This document shows positions 57,455 through 64,000 of a stretch of DNA of 64,000 nucleotides, one piece after another. The stretch comes from Mycobacteroides chelonae (GTDB lineage: Bacteria > Actinomycetota > Actinomycetes > Mycobacteriales > Mycobacteriaceae): positions 3,224,001-3,288,000 of the forward strand of contig NZ_CP050145.1 in assembly GCF_016767715.1 (NCBI RefSeq), given 5' to 3'. The translations under genes and the position numbers were made by a program. The notes under the pieces were generated by a model. The model was not told the DNA's origin. It did not search any database and saw only the letters and a list, made by a program, of their open reading frames with translations. How positions within the stretch are numbered: the first letter of the stretch is position 1; the number at the start of each line of letters is the position of its first letter.

Positions 57455-57702
57455 CAGATGTCGACGTGCGCGGGCTTTCCGGTGGCCTGCGACAGCCTGG
57501 TAAGCGCATCGTGGAATCTGTCGAGTGCGTCCTGCTCGGTGACCACTTGGTAAAACGCACGCATCTCACCGCCGTTGGCCATGCACACCCACCATGGCGG
57601 GTAGACATCAGCGGTCGCCGTTCCCGCGGCCACGAGTCCGAGGCCCACAACGGCGGTGGCCGCCACCAGAATTCCGGCGCGCATGCTTGGCACTCTAATC
57701 AT
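57442..57702 (-). CDS. Small secreted protein coupled to the TetR-HxlR gene
   Basis: An 86-aa exported protein: signal peptide (about 1-30, TATADVYPPW cleavage region), mature part with WWVCMANGGEM and a C-terminal DICQPA, two Cys that can pair. ATG 57702 overlaps the regulator stop (ATGA). I do not recognise a family. Co-expression with the regulator suggests a linked envelope function. Confidence 0.7.
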   Translation of the reverse strand: MIRVPSMRAGILVAATAVVGLGLVAAGTATADVYPPWWVCMANGGEMRAFYQVVTEQDALDRFHDALTRLSQATGKPAHVDICQPA

Positions 57703-58709
57703 CGGACCGATTTCGACCAGGCCCTTGCCCACAATTCCAGCGGGGCCAGCGCGACGAGCAACGCCTTGCCCACCGCCGTCAGCGAGTACTGCCCGTCCTG
57801 GCTGCGCACGATGTGGGCGGCGGTCAGCTCGCTAAGGCGTGTGGTGAGGACGCCGCTCGATACCTCCCCGACATCGCTCATATGCTGCCTGAGCTCAGAG
57901 AAAGTCTTTGACCCGGACCGCAGCTCCCAGAGCGCCAGAATGGCCCAACGGCGACCGAAAAGGTCGAATGCCGCGTTGAGTGGCTGCCCGGAACCGGACC
58001 CCCGCACGGGCTTGCCCGGGCGGGGCGTGGCAACCCCGTCGGGCGACTCCGCCTCGGATATCCCGGCACTGGCGATGATCGTGATCAGTCGGCTGGCGCG
58101 CTCGGCCATCTGCTCCGCGCTCTGGTCTGGGTGCCGGATCCACCAGGTGATCATGGCGCCGACCATCCCCATCCAGCCCTGCGTGAGCACACCGATGTCC
58201 TGTGGATCGCGCAGCTCGGTGGCCGCACTTCCCACCGCTGCCACGCCCTGGCCGGCCAGGGCAGCGAGACGCATTCTGGCGATCCGGGCAGCCGCGAGTG
58301 CATCACTGTCCTCAGGCAGCGTCTGATCCCAGATCACCAGCCAATCGGATGGGCGGGGTGCCAACGCCTGAAAGATCGCCTGCAGCACTGCCCGTGGCAA
58401 CGCGAGTGTGGGCGGGGCCGCCTCCATTGCCGCAGCGATGTGGTCACCGACGATCGCTCCGGCGCGCCGCACGCACGCGATGTAGAGCTGCTCCTTGGAC
58501 CCGAAATATGCCAGCACCATGGGCTTGGATACACCGACCGCCGATGCCACCGCCGCCAGGGACATGCCCGCGTATCCGCTGCGGCCGAACTCCTGGCACG
58601 CGGCATCGAGGATCTGCTGCTCCCGCTCGGCGCGGGGCATGCCCTTGGTGCCTGCCCGTGTCATCAGTCCCTTGTACCAGCCTCGAGCCTTCCCGTGCCG
58701 AGTATTCAT
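57699..58709 (-). CDS. Fusion regulator: TetR domain plus HxlR-type winged helix
   Basis: A 336-aa protein. Residues 28-75 are a TetR helix-turn-helix (LAAVASAVGVSKPMVLAYFG) with a TetR C-domain to about 215. After a Pro/Gly linker (225-245) comes a complete HxlR domain (about 246-335: FGRRWAILALWEL, FSELRQHM, GVLTTRLSELTAAHIV, YSLTAVGKAL). Both DNA-binding domains look intact, which is rare. It is divergent from mmpS-mmpL-NTF2, and two different palindromes lie between. An internal ATG at 58664 is an alternative start. It probably represses the divergent operon. Confidence 0.88.
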   Translation of the reverse strand: MNTRHGKARGWYKGLMTRAGTKGMPRAEREQQILDAACQEFGRSGYAGMSLAAVASAVGVSKPMVLAYFGSKEQLYIACVRRAGAIVGDHIAAAMEAAPPTLALPRAVLQAIFQALAPRPSDWLVIWDQTLPEDSDALAAARIARMRLAALAGQGVAAVGSAATELRDPQDIGVLTQGWMGMVGAMITWWIRHPDQSAEQMAERASRLITIIASAGISEAESPDGVATPRPGKPVRGSGSGQPLNAAFDLFGRRWAILALWELRSGSKTFSELRQHMSDVGEVSSGVLTTRLSELTAAHIVRSQDGQYSLTAVGKALLVALAPLELWARAWSKSVR

Positions 58710-58728
58710 GTGCGCGGCATCACAGTAG

Positions 58729-58738
58729 ACCGATCGGT
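58729..58738. promoter_or_regulatory. ACCGATCGGT palindrome before the second mmpS operon
   Basis: A perfect 10-bp palindrome 20 bp upstream of the fusion regulator start and 84 bp before mmpS. The ACCG/CGGT type is typical of TetR sites. Confidence 0.5.
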
Positions 58739-58758
58739 GTGATGTTCATATGACCAAC

Positions 58759-58771
58759 TGTTAAATTAACA
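58759..58771. promoter_or_regulatory. TGTTAA-A-TTAACA palindrome
   Basis: A perfect 13-bp AT-rich palindrome, with a related GTTAAC at 58780-58785. Its sequence class is unlike the ACCGATCGGT site, so it may serve the HxlR half of the regulator or overlap the mmpS promoter. Confidence 0.5.
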
Positions 58772-58821
58772 ATCAGCCAGTTAACGTCAACGCTCACCAA
58801 CCGGATCAATGAGGAGCTGGA

Positions 58822-59229
58822 ATGCGTGGCGCGTGGGTGTATCTGGTATCGACGGCGGTTCTCTGCATCGCCGGGGCCTACATAGCCCATCTACGGCTCA
58901 GCGACATTCCTGACCCCGCCATCGGCCATTCGGCCAAGCCACCAGTCATCGGCAAGCCACGGGACAAGGTCGTCGAGTACCGGCTCGACGGGCCCGCAGG
59001 CAGCGCGATCACCGCGTCCTACCTGGATGTCGACGGCGCCGTACGCGAAGTGTCGGGCACGCTTCCCTGGCAGACCACCCTGCATGCCAAACAACTTGTC
59101 GTCCCAGCGGGACTCGTCGCGCAATCCAGTTCGGGGCAGATGTCTTGTCGCATCACGATCGACGGGCTCACACGTGACCAAAGCGCGGCCGACGCATCGG
59201 CCGTCTCCTGTCAGGTGGCGGTGGCGTGA
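58822..59229 (+). CDS. MmpS-like membrane protein, second system
   Basis: A 135-aa protein: one N-terminal helix (about 5-24) and a periplasmic beta domain (VVEYRLDGPAGS, then SGQMSCRITIDG and AVSCQVAVA with two Cys). Typical MmpS accessory architecture with divergent sequence. A GAGGAG ribosome site lies upstream. The stop overlaps the mmpL start (GTGA). Confidence 0.82.
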   Translation: MRGAWVYLVSTAVLCIAGAYIAHLRLSDIPDPAIGHSAKPPVIGKPRDKVVEYRLDGPAGSAITASYLDVDGAVREVSGTLPWQTTLHAKQLVVPAGLVAQSSSGQMSCRITIDGLTRDQSAADASAVSCQVAVA

Positions 59230-62165
59230 ATCTCTTGGACAAGTTTCGCGTACAGGTATGGGACAAGTTGTGGGCCGGCCCCGCCGACGTGGCACCCACA
59301 CCGGGACGACCGCTGCTGGCGCGGCTGCTCTACCGGTTCTCCATACCTATCCTCGTGGTGTGGCTTGGCGCGGCCGGCATTCTCAATCTCGCTGTGCCCC
59401 AGCTAGAAACGGTGATCAAACAGCACGCCCGCTCGTTTCTGCCCGATGACGCCGCCTCCGTGCAGGCGATCTCGAAGATGGGCGATTACTTCGGCGGTGC
59501 CGGTACCAACAACTTTGTCTATCTCCTCCTCGAGGGCGAAGCTCCGCTGGGCGCCGAGGCGCACCAGTACTACTCGTCGATCCTTGATCGGATCAACCAG
59601 GACAAGAAGCACGTCAACTCCTCCATGGATCTGTGGTCGGATCCGCAGTTCGCGCCGGCCAACGAAAGTGCCGACGGGAAGGCCGCATACGTCCTGATCA
59701 ACCTCAAGGGCAATATGGGGACTGCCCTGGCCATGGAATCGACCGCGAAGATCCGCGAACTCATCGCCCAGTACCCGCCGCCCAAAGGAATCACCGCGCA
59801 CCTGACGGGCCCTTCCGCGGTGGTGAACGACGAGCTGGTGTCGATCAACGACTCGATCCTGATCCTGCTGATCGCATGTGCGGGGCTGGTGGGCCTCATC
59901 TTGTTGGTGGTGTACCGCTCGCCGATCACCATCGCACTGCCACTACTCGTCGCGGGAGCGGGGCTTGCCGTCGGTCGACCCATCGTCGCGTTCCTCGGCG
60001 AACACCAAGTCATCGGCGTGTCGATCTTCGCCTCGGCGCTACTGGCGGTGATCGTGCTGGGTGCCGGAATCGACTACGGCATTTTCCTTTTGGGCAGATA
60101 CCAGGAGGCACGGCGGGCCGGTGAAGACCCGGTCGGGGCCTACTACACGGCACTGGCGGGGGTGCAACACATCATTATCGCCTCGGGGCTCACCGTTGCC
60201 GGGGCGACAGCCTGCATGGTCTTCACCCGCCTGGCCATCTTCAGTACGTCGGGGCTGCCCTGCACGGTTGCGGTGGTGGTCACCCTCGCCGCCGCGCTGA
60301 CTCTCGCGCCCGCCGCACTGGCTGCCGGTAGCAGATTCGGATTCTTCGAGCCGCGCGAGGAGAAGTCGCAGCGCCGGTGGCGGCGCATCGCCACGTACGT
60401 GGTGCGGTGGCCGGGGCCGGTGTTGGCAGGCAGCTTGGCCGTGCTCGCGATCGCATTTCTGGCGGTGCCCGGGTTCCAGCCCAGTTACAACGAGCGGCAA
60501 GCTCAGCCCAGCGACTCCCCCGCGAACATCGGCTTCGCCGCCTCGGACCGTCATTTGCCGCCAAATATCATGTCCCCCAGCGTCTTCATCGTGGAAGCAG
60601 ACCACGACATGCGCAACTCCGCGGATCTGATCGCCCTGGCGAAGATGAGCAATGCCGTACTGAATATCCCCGGTATCAGCAACGTGCAGGGCATCACCCG
60701 GCCGCTGGCGGCCCCCTTGGAACTGGGGACACTGCCCGCGCAAGCCGGTTATGTCGGTGGGCGGCTGACCCAAATGACCAAACTGCTTACGCAGCGCATC
60801 GAGGACCTGACCGCTCTCAGCGGCCGAGTGGGCCAACTTTCGCTGACAGTGCGGGGCTTGGAGCAGGCGCTGCGCACCGGCACCGTAGGTGCGACCCAGA
60901 TACATTCAGGTGCAACGGAATTACGCACCAGCCTGGCCGCCGTGGTGCAGAAGGTCGACTCGTTGCGCGGGACGGCCAAACCCGCCGAGGACTTCATCGG
61001 CGGGATCCCGAACTGCCGCGATAACGACTATTGCCAGGCTGCACTCACCGGCTTCTCCCTCTTCGACGATCTGCACCGTTTCGACGGGCTTGTCGGCAAT
61101 CTGGTGAACGGAACCGGCACGCTGGCACAGTCCTTGCCGGCGCTCGGTGCACAGCTACCGGGACTCAAGGACTTCATCACCCAGGTCAACGCGGTTATCG
61201 CACCACTGCAGAGCACCCTGCAGGTTCTGCTGCCCCAGGTCACCGAGATCACTCAGTTCACCGATGACCTCAGCAAGAGCTTCACGGCAGGCGACCCGAG
61301 TAACTCCTTCTTCATACCTACGCAGGCCTTCGAGAATCCACTCTTCAAAAGCGCTATGCCGTACTTCTTCTCCCCCGACGGCAAGGTGACACGGATGGTC
61401 GTCACTCCGGAAAAGGAGGGATTCAGCCAGGAGGCTATGGACCTGAGCTCCGAGATCATCCCGACGGCACTGCAGTCCATTAAGAGCACATCGCTGGCAG
61501 GCAGCACAGTGAGTATCGGAGGGCCGGGCGGCACCCTGTTGAACATCGAAGCCTTTACACGTGAGGACTTCATCACCAGCGCCGTGGCCGCGTTCGCCTT
61601 CGTGTTCTGCGTGATACTGATCCTGCTACGCAGCCTCGTCGCCGCGATGGTGGTTATCGGGACTGTCGCGTTGTCCTACGTCTCGGCGCTGGGCCTCACC
61701 GTGTTTGTCTGGCAGGACCTCGTCGGCATCCCGCTGCATTGGTCGGTGGCTCCACTGTCATTCGTGTTCCTTGTCGCCGTCGGCGCCGATTACAACATGC
61801 TGCTGGTGGCCCGGTTCCGGGAAGAGATACACGCTGGCATCAAGACAGGTGTCATCCGCTCTATGGCCAACACCGGCGGGGTGGTGACAACCGCGGGTCT
61901 GGTCTTCGGTTTCACCATGTTCGCGATGATCGTTGCGCCGGCGCGCAACATCGCCCAGCTCGGTACGGCGGTCGGCCTCGGCCTGCTCATGGACACCCTG
62001 ATCGTGCGATCGTTCCTCGTGCCCGCCATCGCGACCCTGCTGGGCCGCTGGTTCTGGTGGCCAGTGGTGATACACGACAGAGCCGCCAGCCGCGACGCGG
62101 TCCCGAACAGCGTTGCGCCCGTGGGTGCGCCAGAGCACGGACATCTGGTTGGGACGCCGCGCTGA
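59226..62165 (+). CDS. MmpL family RND transporter, second system
   Basis: A 979-aa MmpL. N-terminal helix 1, a porter domain with LTGPSAVVNDE, proton-relay GIDYGIFLLGRY in the first bundle and GADYNMLLVARF in the second. The second loop (about 510-700) is helical with Leu/Thr/Gln heptads (LTQRIEDLTALSGRVGQLSLT) instead of the Met-rich hairpin of the first MmpL, and contains NCRDNDYC. Starts with GTG coupled to mmpS. The substrate is unknown. Confidence 0.92.
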   Translation: MNLLDKFRVQVWDKLWAGPADVAPTPGRPLLARLLYRFSIPILVVWLGAAGILNLAVPQLETVIKQHARSFLPDDAASVQAISKMGDYFGGAGTNNFVYLLLEGEAPLGAEAHQYYSSILDRINQDKKHVNSSMDLWSDPQFAPANESADGKAAYVLINLKGNMGTALAMESTAKIRELIAQYPPPKGITAHLTGPSAVVNDELVSINDSILILLIACAGLVGLILLVVYRSPITIALPLLVAGAGLAVGRPIVAFLGEHQVIGVSIFASALLAVIVLGAGIDYGIFLLGRYQEARRAGEDPVGAYYTALAGVQHIIIASGLTVAGATACMVFTRLAIFSTSGLPCTVAVVVTLAAALTLAPAALAAGSRFGFFEPREEKSQRRWRRIATYVVRWPGPVLAGSLAVLAIAFLAVPGFQPSYNERQAQPSDSPANIGFAASDRHLPPNIMSPSVFIVEADHDMRNSADLIALAKMSNAVLNIPGISNVQGITRPLAAPLELGTLPAQAGYVGGRLTQMTKLLTQRIEDLTALSGRVGQLSLTVRGLEQALRTGTVGATQIHSGATELRTSLAAVVQKVDSLRGTAKPAEDFIGGIPNCRDNDYCQAALTGFSLFDDLHRFDGLVGNLVNGTGTLAQSLPALGAQLPGLKDFITQVNAVIAPLQSTLQVLLPQVTEITQFTDDLSKSFTAGDPSNSFFIPTQAFENPLFKSAMPYFFSPDGKVTRMVVTPEKEGFSQEAMDLSSEIIPTALQSIKSTSLAGSTVSIGGPGGTLLNIEAFTREDFITSAVAAFAFVFCVILILLRSLVAAMVVIGTVALSYVSALGLTVFVWQDLVGIPLHWSVAPLSFVFLVAVGADYNMLLVARFREEIHAGIKTGVIRSMANTGGVVTTAGLVFGFTMFAMIVAPARNIAQLGTAVGLGLLMDTLIVRSFLVPAIATLLGRWFWWPVVIHDRAASRDAVPNSVAPVGAPEHGHLVGTPR

Positions 62166-62225
62166 GGGCCGCCTGTACGCGATGAATTGAGATGAACTGA
62201 GCGCCACAGACCCGAAGGAGCCAAT

Positions 62226-62711
62226 ATGCATGAGTTCGGTATCGCGCTACGGGACCGTGACTCTCACGCTATGGTTGCCGCATTGGCAAGTGACGTGACC
62301 TATCACTCCCCCGTCATGAGTACCCCGATCGTAGGCCGAGGCGTCTCCGAGCTGATGGAGATCTTGTGCGAAATCCTCACGGCTGTAGATGAACTGGAAG
62401 AATTCGGCGATGACAGGACTCGGGTTCTCATCGGCGCGGTGACTGTAGGTACGCGCTCCGGCAATGCTACCTGGGTACTACGACTCGACGAGAGCGGAAA
62501 GGTCCGCGAAATATCTTGGCAAGTAAGGCCCTTCAGTCTGACAGTCCAAACTCTGAATGGTTTCGCGGGCGGCATGGGATCCAGACGCGGTCGAGGTAAG
62601 CGCATTCTTGGCAGGTCCGGAAAGCCGGCCACATTGCTACTGGCCGCCGCCATCGATCGAGTAGCCCCGCTGTTGGCTCCGCCCAGCACCGTGCCGCAAG
62701 GCGAGAAATGA
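62226..62711 (+). CDS. NTF2/SnoaL-like protein
   Basis: A 161-aa protein with GAAGGAG before its ATG. The N-terminal ~105 residues fit a SnoaL-type cone fold (FGIALRDRDSHAMVAALASDVTYHSP then TWVLRLDESGKVREISWQVRP). The rest is basic with an Ala/Leu tail. It follows mmpL by 60 bp and likely shares its transcript. It may bind or modify the transported compound, as SnoaL-like cyclases and isomerases do, but no catalytic residues are certain. Confidence 0.75.
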   Translation: MHEFGIALRDRDSHAMVAALASDVTYHSPVMSTPIVGRGVSELMEILCEILTAVDELEEFGDDRTRVLIGAVTVGTRSGNATWVLRLDESGKVREISWQVRPFSLTVQTLNGFAGGMGSRRGRGKRILGRSGKPATLLLAAAIDRVAPLLAPPSTVPQGEK

Positions 62712-63072
62712 CGCACCGGCCGTCCACCTGCGGACTTCGACACTGACATGCTGGCAAAAAATCAGTCAAAACTCTTGCAAAACAAGAAGATACACCCGCC
62801 GTCCAGGCGCCGTCGCCGAGACCAGTATGTGGGGCAAAGTGATCTGAATCATAGAGAAAAAAGGTGTGATTCCCGATATAACCGACTATTCAATTTACGA
62901 TTGATGGCTTATCGTAAACGCATTTGGTGTAGTCGGCGCCGCAAGAGACCGAAGCAGGTGAGCTACCAATGTGTAGGTTCGGTGTACCGAAAGGCTTCCG
63001 CGCCCGTACCCCGATTGAGATACGTTTAGGCGCCGGACATCTCGAAGCCGTTTCGAATCGCGGGTGCACGCC
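62712..63072. other. AT-rich intergenic region with nested inverted repeats, possible ncRNA
   Basis: No credible protein gene. By hand count 62841-62930 is about 37% G+C. Inverted repeats: GAATCA/TGATTC (62846-62872); CCGACT/AGTCGG (62882-62936) enclosing TTTACGAT/ATCGTAAA (62894-62918); and TTCGGT/ACCGAA (62978-62991). The 93-aa frame at 62748-63029 is a by-product rich in Arg/Lys. A structured RNA, a regulatory site or a recombination site are all possible. Confidence 0.5.
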
Positions 63073-63291
63073 ATGCCTACCGTAGCCGGATTGACCGCGT
63101 TGCTTATCCTGTTGGTGGTGGTAGCCCTATGGGCAGCCGGTGGTAATGGCGGATCGATGAGCTACTACCAGCGTGAAGTGGACCGCATGATGCGCAAGCA
63201 ATCGCGGCAGGAGAAGGCGGACTTGGCAGCCCATGTCCGTCCCCGGCGAATTCGGCGCTGGGCCAACCGGCTATGGCGAGGGCGGCCGTGA
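63073..63291 (+). CDS. Small single-pass membrane protein
   Basis: A 72-aa frame from ATG 63073 (or GTG 63064). N-terminal hydrophobic helix (about 4-21, LTALLILLVVVALWAAG) and a basic cytosolic tail (REVDRMMRKQSRQEK, RRIRRWANRLWRG). This design is common for small mycobacterial membrane proteins. It ends 5 nt from the xerC stop, with a CGTGAC-3-GTCACG hairpin over the junction (63287-63301). No family recognised. Confidence 0.6.
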   Translation: MPTVAGLTALLILLVVVALWAAGGNGGSMSYYQREVDRMMRKQSRQEKADLAAHVRPRRIRRWANRLWRGRP

Positions 63292-63296
63292 CACCG

Positions 63297-64000
63297 TCAC
63301 GCCCGCGGGTGCGCCTGATCGTGTACGGCTCGCAGACGCGCCACGGTGACGTGGGTATATAGCTGCGTGGTGGCCAGCGTGGAGTGCCCGAGCAGCTCCT
63401 GAACGACACGCAAGTCCGCGCCACCTTCCAGCAGATGCGTTGCGGCGCTGTGCCGCAGACCATGCGGGCCGATATCCGGCGCCCCGGGCACGGCGGACAT
63501 GGTTTGATGCACCACGGTGCGAACCTGACGCGGATCGATACGCCGGCCACGCGCACCCAGGAGCAGCGCAGCCCCCGAGCCCGAGTTGGCGAGATCCGCC
63601 CGACCGCGCTCCAGCCACGCCGTCAGCGCATCGGCGGCGGGACCTCCAAACGGCACGGTGCGCTCCTTGTCGCCCTTACCCAAGACGCGCAACACCTTTC
63701 GCGACCTATCGATATCGTCCACATCCAAACCGCAAAGCTCACTGACCCGAATCCCGGTGGCATAGAGCATCTCCACGATCAGCCGATCCCGCAGTGCCAT
63801 CGGATCATCTTGCTCGGCACCCGAATGCGCGGCTTCCATCGCCGCCACGGCCTGGTCTTGTCGTAGCACCGCGGGGAGGGTGCGGCGAGATTTGGGCTGT
63901 TGTAGGCGAATCGCGGGATCCGTCTTCATCAATCCGCGACGGGTCGCCCACGCGGTGAAAATCTTCACCGCCGAAGTACGCCGCGCGACCGTAGACCGCG
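63297..64000 (-). CDS. xerC: Tyrosine recombinase XerC, N-terminus beyond window edge
   Basis: The catalytic domain of a Xer recombinase, continuing in frame to the window end ([17 protein letters not shown]). All catalytic residues are visible: Arg in GIRVSEL, Lys in [12 protein letters not shown], His/Arg in HGLRHS, His in LLGHS and Tyr in TQLYTHV. With XerD it resolves chromosome dimers at dif. Its location near rpsB-tsf is the usual mycobacterial one (Rv2894c), so it is a housekeeping gene and not an integrase of a mobile element. About 234 codons are inside the window. Confidence 0.93.
   Translation of the reverse strand, partial: RSTVARRTSAVKIFTAWATRRGLMKTDPAIRLQQPKSRRTLPAVLRQDQAVAAMEAAHSGAEQDDPMALRDRLIVEMLYATGIRVSELCGLDVDDIDRSRKVLRVLGKGDKERTVPFGGPAADALTAWLERGRADLANSGSGAALLLGARGRRIDPRQVRTVVHQTMSAVPGAPDIGPHGLRHSAATHLLEGGADLRVVQELLGHSTLATTQLYTHVTVARLRAVHDQAHPRA

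Noticed and set aside
62748-63029. 93-aa basic protein frame
   Set aside because: Arg/Lys-rich translation of an AT-rich stretch whose inverted repeats explain its structure better. No ribosome site.
63297-64000. Phage or island integrase
   Set aside because: All features and the position near rpsB-tsf fit the housekeeping XerC. No tRNA, phage gene or IS end is nearby.
1-64000. Insertion sequences, CRISPR arrays, tRNA/rRNA genes
   Set aside because: I looked for transposase motifs, regular direct repeats and cloverleaf ends with GGTTCGA-type T-arms and found none that hold up.

Overview
The window is a high-GC actinobacterial chromosome segment from a rapidly growing mycobacterium, most likely the Mycobacteroides abscessus/chelonae group. 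The evidence is the mycobacteria-specific content: a Mas-type PKS with PapA and GAP, two MmpS/MmpL pairs, an MspA porin, an LdtMt1-type L,D-transpeptidase, PacL/CtpC, and HelR, the rifamycin-resistance protein known from M. abscessus. The gene order mqo-GNAT-chelatase-cobO-cobB, then mapB, PBP-lipo, ispG, rip1, dxr, rlmN, cdsA, frr, pyrH, tsf, rpsB and xerC follows the M. tuberculosis Rv2848c-Rv2894c neighbourhood from memory, with many accessory genes inserted.

Layout. 1-12.8 kb: a cell-envelope lipid locus. gap (cut by the window edge), papA and a 2090-aa reducing PKS run leftward. An mmpS-mmpL-tetR operon with ATGA-coupled genes runs rightward. Between them lies a 0.78-kb divergent promoter with an AT-rich core and tandem palindromes. 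12.8-17.4 kb: metal export (ctpC with a PacL2-like partner and a Zur-box-like palindrome upstream) and a porin unit (MspA-like protein followed by two small, mutually similar secreted proteins). 17.7-31.4 kb: cobalamin biosynthesis (cobB, cobO, a ChlI/ChlD fusion, and cobQ coupled to mapB), mqo, hydrolases, lipoproteins, LdtMt1-like transpeptidase and a penicillin-binding lipoprotein. 31.5-38.8 kb: MEP pathway and membrane proteolysis (dxr, rip1, ispG), an RHH regulator with a DUF4097 protein, and rlmN. 38.8-46.9 kb: accessory genes (XRE-cupin/thioredoxin-reductase-like/methyltransferase cassette, LysR/EamA pair, ASCH/dienelactone hydrolase pair, two DUF6159 membrane paralogues). 46.9-56.6 kb: cdsA-frr-pyrH and rpsB-tsf, interrupted by helR with its rifamycin-associated element, pnuC facing a P-loop kinase, and a TetR/GH1 lipoprotein pair. 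56.9-64 kb: secreted M23 peptidase, a TetR-HxlR fusion regulator facing a second mmpS-mmpL-NTF2 operon, a structured AT-rich intergenic region, and the C-terminal part of xerC.

How it works together. The PKS would make a (multi)methyl-branched acyl chain, PapA would transfer it to a sugar or diol acceptor, and GAP and MmpS/MmpL would move or expose the lipid. The second MmpS/MmpL unit sits under an unusual two-domain regulator. Regulation is unusually readable here. Perfect palindromes lie next to the TetR/GH1, HelR, RHH, LysR, DUF6159 and LdtMt1-like genes, and several genes look leaderless or translationally coupled. Nine of ten convergent gene pairs meet within about a dozen bases, five through a shared four-base double stop. 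I saw no insertion sequence, CRISPR array, tRNA or rRNA gene.
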